Source of the DNA: Streptomyces muensis
GTDB taxonomy: Bacteria; Actinomycetota; Actinomycetes; Streptomycetales; Streptomycetaceae
NCBI RefSeq assembly: GCF_021474425.1
Contig: NZ_JAKEIP010000076.1
Coordinates: 1-34,122 of the forward strand
DNA: 34,122 nucleotides
Reading direction: 5' to 3'
The notes beneath the pieces were generated by a model, which was given only the letters and a program-made list of their open reading frames with translations, was not told the DNA's origin and ran no database searches. The position numbers and the translations under genes were made by a program. This document shows positions 31,493 to 34,122 of the stretch, one piece after another (the stretch's first letter is position 1; each line of letters begins with the position of its first letter).

Positions 31493-32284
31493 GTGTTCTC
31501 TCGTCTCACGCGCCCCCGGGCCGTCGCCGTCTGCGCCCTGCCGGTCGTGGCCCTGCTCGCCACGGCGGCTTTCGCGCCACTGCCGTTCTCGCTGACGCAG
31601 CCCGGTCTGACGGCGGACGTCCTGGGCGAGAACAAGGGCGAGCCGGTGATCACGATCTCCGGTGCGCCGACCCGGGACACCAGCGGTGAGCTGCGCATGA
31701 CGACCATCGAGGCGACCTCGCCCGACACGGACGTGCGGTTCGGCGACGTGCTCGACGCCTGGTTCAGCACGGAGAAGGCGGTCATGCCGCGTGACTCGGT
31801 CTATCCGAGCGGGCAGAGCACCCGGGAGATCGAGCAGTACAACAGCGAGCAGATGAAGGAGTCCCAGGACGCCGCGACCGAGGCCGCGCTGAACTACCTG
31901 GACCTGAACGACAAGAACATCAAGGTCACCCTCACCCTCGCGGACGTGGGCGGCCCCAGCGCCGGCCTCCTCTTCTCCCTCGGCATCATCGACAAGCTGA
32001 ACGGCGACGGCACCGGCGGCGACCTCACCGGCGGCCGCACCATCGCCGGCACCGGCACCATCGACGCCGCCGGCAAGGTCGGCGCGGTCGGCGGAGTCTC
32101 CCTGAAGACCCAGGCGGCCAGCCGGGACGGCGCCACGGTCTTCCTCGTCCCCAAGGCAGAGTGCTCCGACGCGAAGGCAGAACTCCCCAAGGGCCTCCGC
32201 CTCATCCCGGTGACCACCCTCAAGGGCACGGTGGACGCCCTGGAGGCCCTGGAGAGTAAGAAGGGCACCGTCCCCAGCTGCTAG
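31493..32284 (+). CDS. Membrane-anchored Lon-like (S16) serine protease lacking a PDZ domain
   Basis: This 263-residue protein has one N-terminal membrane segment (about residues 10-30) and an extracytoplasmic S16 domain. The catalytic dyad is Ser156 in DVGGPSAGLLFSLGIID and Lys205 in VGGVSLKTQAA, with the AGTGTIDAAGKVGAVGG loop between. YlbL-type relatives usually have about 340 residues with a PDZ domain between membrane segment and protease. Here that space holds only about 120 residues with no PDZ signature. GTG 31493 follows a TAGATT box at leaderless spacing. The final codons AGC TGC TAG belong to an 18-bp tandem repeat. The substrate is unknown. Confidence 0.85.
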   Translation: MFSRLTRPRAVAVCALPVVALLATAAFAPLPFSLTQPGLTADVLGENKGEPVITISGAPTRDTSGELRMTTIEATSPDTDVRFGDVLDAWFSTEKAVMPRDSVYPSGQSTREIEQYNSEQMKESQDAATEAALNYLDLNDKNIKVTLTLADVGGPSAGLLFSLGIIDKLNGDGTGGDLTGGRTIAGTGTIDAAGKVGAVGGVSLKTQAASRDGATVFLVPKAECSDAKAELPKGLRLIPVTTLKGTVDALEALESKKGTVPSC

Positions 32285-32329
32285 GGGTTCAACAGCTGCT
32301 AGGGGTTCGATAGCTGTCAGGGGTTCGAT
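32276..32329 (+). repeat. Three tandem 18-bp repeats spanning the S16 protease stop
   Basis: Units 32276-32293, 32294-32311 and 32312-32329 share the pattern AGCTGCTAGGGGTTCGAT with a few changes. The first overlaps the last two codons and the stop of the protease gene. The array fills most of the 59-bp spacer before the convergent binding-protein gene. Confidence 0.9.
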
Positions 32330-32343
32330 CCCGGGCGGGTCCG

Positions 32344-33303
32344 CTACTTCACGAACCCCTCCTCCTTCATCCAGTCCAACGCCACCTGATGCGGATCCTC
32401 CCCGTCCACGTCCACCTTCGCGTTCAGGTCCTGCGCCACGGAGTTGTCCAGCTTCCTGCTGATGGGGTCGAGGATCTTCGGGATGGCCGGCCATTTCTCC
32501 AGGGTCTTGGTGTTGATCATGGGCGCGGCGTTGTAGTTGGGGAAGAACTTCTTGTCGTCGGCCATGACCACGAGGTTCATCGACTTGATGCGGCCGTCCG
32601 TCGTGAAGACCTCCCCGTAGACGCAACTGCCCTTCGCGACCTGGGTGTAGATGATCCCGGTGTCCATCTGGGTGATGTTCCTCGCCGGCAGGTCCATGCC
32701 GTACGCCTTCTCCATGCCCGGCAGGCCGTCCGCGCGGTTGGCGAACTCGACCTCGACGCACAGGGTCACCGCGCCGGGGTCGGACTTCGACAGGGCGGCG
32801 ACCTCGGAGAGGGTGTTCGTGCGGTACTTGCGGTGGTTGGCCTGGTTCATCGCCAGGGCGTAGGTGTTGTTCAGGGCGGAGGGCTCCAGCCAGGTCACCC
32901 CGTTCTTCGCGTCGGCCTTGCGCACCGCCTCCCACTGTGCCCGCGGGTCGGGGATCGGGTCGCTGCGGCCCAGGTACGTGATCCAGGCCGTGCCCGTGTA
33001 CTCGTACCCGGCGTCCGCCTCCCCCTTGCGCACCGCCTCCCGGCTGCCGATGGAACCCTGGATGCCGGTGCGGTCGACCACCTCCGCGCCCGCCGCCTGG
33101 AAGGCGATGCCCATGATCGCGCCGAGGATCAGCTGCTCGGTGAACGACTTCGACGTCACCGTCAGCTCGGCGCCCTTGAGAGGCTCGCCCTGTCCGATCG
33201 AGCCGGGCTTCACGTCGTCGGCCATGGGGGATCCGCTGGTCAGTCCGCACCCCGAGGACACCAGGAGCGCCGCGGCCAGGAGCACACGCGTCCCGCGCCT
33301 CAT
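32344..33303 (-). CDS. Glycine betaine/choline-type ABC transporter substrate-binding lipoprotein
   Basis: This 319-residue OpuBC/ProX-family (OpuAC domain) binding protein serves osmoprotectant or quaternary-amine uptake. The lipoprotein signal ends LVSSGC with lipidated Cys19. Family motifs include LTVTSKSFTEQLILGAIMG, VVDRTGIQGSIGSREAVRKGEAD, YEYTGTAWITYLG and CVYGEVFTTDGRI. The ATG overlaps the stop of the upstream permease (ATGA). It faces the S16 protease gene with only the tandem repeats between. The rest of the transporter, including the ATPase, should lie to the right of the window. Confidence 0.9.
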   Translation of the reverse strand: MRRGTRVLLAAALLVSSGCGLTSGSPMADDVKPGSIGQGEPLKGAELTVTSKSFTEQLILGAIMGIAFQAAGAEVVDRTGIQGSIGSREAVRKGEADAGYEYTGTAWITYLGRSDPIPDPRAQWEAVRKADAKNGVTWLEPSALNNTYALAMNQANHRKYRTNTLSEVAALSKSDPGAVTLCVEVEFANRADGLPGMEKAYGMDLPARNITQMDTGIIYTQVAKGSCVYGEVFTTDGRIKSMNLVVMADDKKFFPNYNAAPMINTKTLEKWPAIPKILDPISRKLDNSVAQDLNAKVDVDGEDPHQVALDWMKEEGFVK

Positions 33304-34122
33304 GTCTCCAACCCCCGTGGCCGCAGCAGCACTTCCGCCAGTGACGCCAGCCAGTCCACCAGCAGGGCGAGGGCGACGGTGAGGACCGAGCCCAGCACCA
33401 GGACCGGCATGCGCTGGTTGGTGATGCCGGCCGTGATCAGTACGCCCAGGCCGCCGCCCCCGCCGAAGACCGCCAGGGTGGCCGTACCGACGTTCAGGAC
33501 CAGGGCCGTGCGGACGCCCGCCAGGATCAGCGGGACCGCGAGCGGCAGTTCCACCCGGGTCAGCACGCCCGTCGGGGACATGCCGATGCCGCGCGCCGCC
33601 TCCAGCAGCGTCGGGTCGTTGGCCTTCAGACCCGCGATCGTGTTGGACAGCACGGGCAGAACGGCGTAGGCGATCATGCCGATCAGAGCCGCCTTGCGGC
33701 CGATGCCGAGCCAGATCACCAGCAGCGCGAGCAGACCGATCGCGGGGGTCGCCTGGCCCATGTTGGCGAGCGCCATGGCCACCGGGGTCGCCTTCCGGAA
33801 CGCCCGCCGGGTAAGCAGGATCCCCAGCGGGATCGCGATGATCAGCACGAAGAACGTGGAGATCACCGTGAGTTCCACGTGCTGCCACAGCGCCTTGGAG
33901 ACCTGGCCGTTCGACAACGCGTTCTCCGAGACCGCGTCCAGGTCGGCCTGCTGGAACCACAGCCAGGTCGCCAGCAGCATCGCCACCAGCAGGGCGGGCA
34001 CGAAGGTGAGCTTCTGCCAGCTCACCTTCCGGCGCGGGGGCTTCGCGGCGGTGGGGGAGGCGGAGGAGGGCGCTTCGGTTCCGTCGGCCGGGTCGATCCC
34101 GTAGGCCGGGTCGGTCCCCTGC
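33300..34122 (-). CDS. Glycine betaine/choline-type ABC transporter permease (5' end off window)
   Basis: This permease belongs to the OpuBB/ProW family. Membrane segments include FVPALLVAMLLATWLWF, LTVISTFFVLIIAIPLGILL and ALANMGQATPAIGLLALLV. The cytoplasmic EAA-like loop reads EAARGIGMSPTGVLTRVELPLAVPLILAG. A GTG at 34025 could start the protein, but the frame stays open to the window edge. It encodes a Pro/Ala-rich, basic stretch (ending PPRRKVSWQKL) typical of the cytoplasmic N-terminus of Streptomyces permeases. I therefore treat it as incomplete at its 5' end. Its stop overlaps the binding-protein start, so the two are in one operon. Confidence 0.85.
   Translation of the reverse strand, partial: QGTDPAYGIDPADGTEAPSSASPTAAKPPRRKVSWQKLTFVPALLVAMLLATWLWFQQADLDAVSENALSNGQVSKALWQHVELTVISTFFVLIIAIPLGILLTRRAFRKATPVAMALANMGQATPAIGLLALLVIWLGIGRKAALIGMIAYAVLPVLSNTIAGLKANDPTLLEAARGIGMSPTGVLTRVELPLAVPLILAGVRTALVLNVGTATLAVFGGGGGLGVLITAGITNQRMPVLVLGSVLTVALALLVDWLASLAEVLLRPRGLET

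Noticed and set aside
1..34122. CRISPR array, prophage or insertion sequence
   Set aside because: No regularly spaced repeats beyond the short tandem arrays, no integrase or transposase, and no tRNA-linked attachment repeat at the tRNA-Cys gene.

Overview
The window is high-GC DNA with strong third-position G/C bias, GTG/TTG starts, ATGA/GTGA stop-start overlaps and several leaderless-looking promoters. All of this fits a Streptomyces (or very close actinomycete) chromosome. From memory, the order ECF sigma factor/anti-sigma, HelD, malic enzyme, HU, MurA, YqgE, DUF3039, sugar ABC importer, GH20 hexosaminidase matches the S. coelicolor region around sigU (SCO2954) down to about SCO2943. That correspondence is recalled, not computed.

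Layout. 1-7348 (+): a Streptomyces spacer repeat, a CGNR zinc-finger regulator, sigU-like sigma factor with its coupled zinc anti-sigma factor, HelD-type RNA polymerase helicase, a structured RNA ending in a perfect intrinsic terminator, an ACT-domain malic enzyme and an HU protein. 7396-8817: a strong terminator and the convergent murA (-). 9062-14897 (+): YqgE/AlgH protein, DUF3039 protein, then a solute-binding lipoprotein, two permeases and a cytoplasmic beta-N-acetylhexosaminidase, headed by a DasR-type operator; together this looks like uptake and trimming of amino-sugar oligosaccharides. 15122-19934 (+): a three-gene molybdenum-hydroxylase-type operon whose large subunit lacks the expected catalytic glutamate and whose iron-sulfur subunit has a very long disordered N-terminus. 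20209-21914 (+): a tandem SUKH-type immunity-like protein without a toxin and a GNAT acetyltransferase. 21911-24224 (-): a sortase-anchored surface protein, a secreted zinc metallopeptidase and tRNA-Cys(GCA). 24442-28414 (+): an MFS exporter, an RHH/Doc toxin-antitoxin pair whose toxin lacks the motif histidine, and an SF2 helicase. 28811-32284 (+): an IclR regulator, a GNAT enzyme carrying the only in-frame TTA (bldA-type) codon I found, an N-succinylamino-acid racemase-like enzyme and a membrane-anchored S16 protease. 32344-34122 (-): the binding protein and a permease of a quaternary-amine (osmoprotectant) importer that runs off the right edge.

Most genes are ordinary core or near-core Streptomyces genes. 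The points that most deserve a second look are the folded RNA with its terminator before the malic enzyme (5027-5162), the degenerate molybdenum-hydroxylase active site (17625-19934), the Doc toxin with His replaced by Arg, the DasR-like site at 10041, the TTA codon in the racemase-linked acetyltransferase, the orphan SUKH protein, and a chromosomal repeat that has become part of a permease reading frame. No prophage, insertion sequence, CRISPR array or rRNA was seen.
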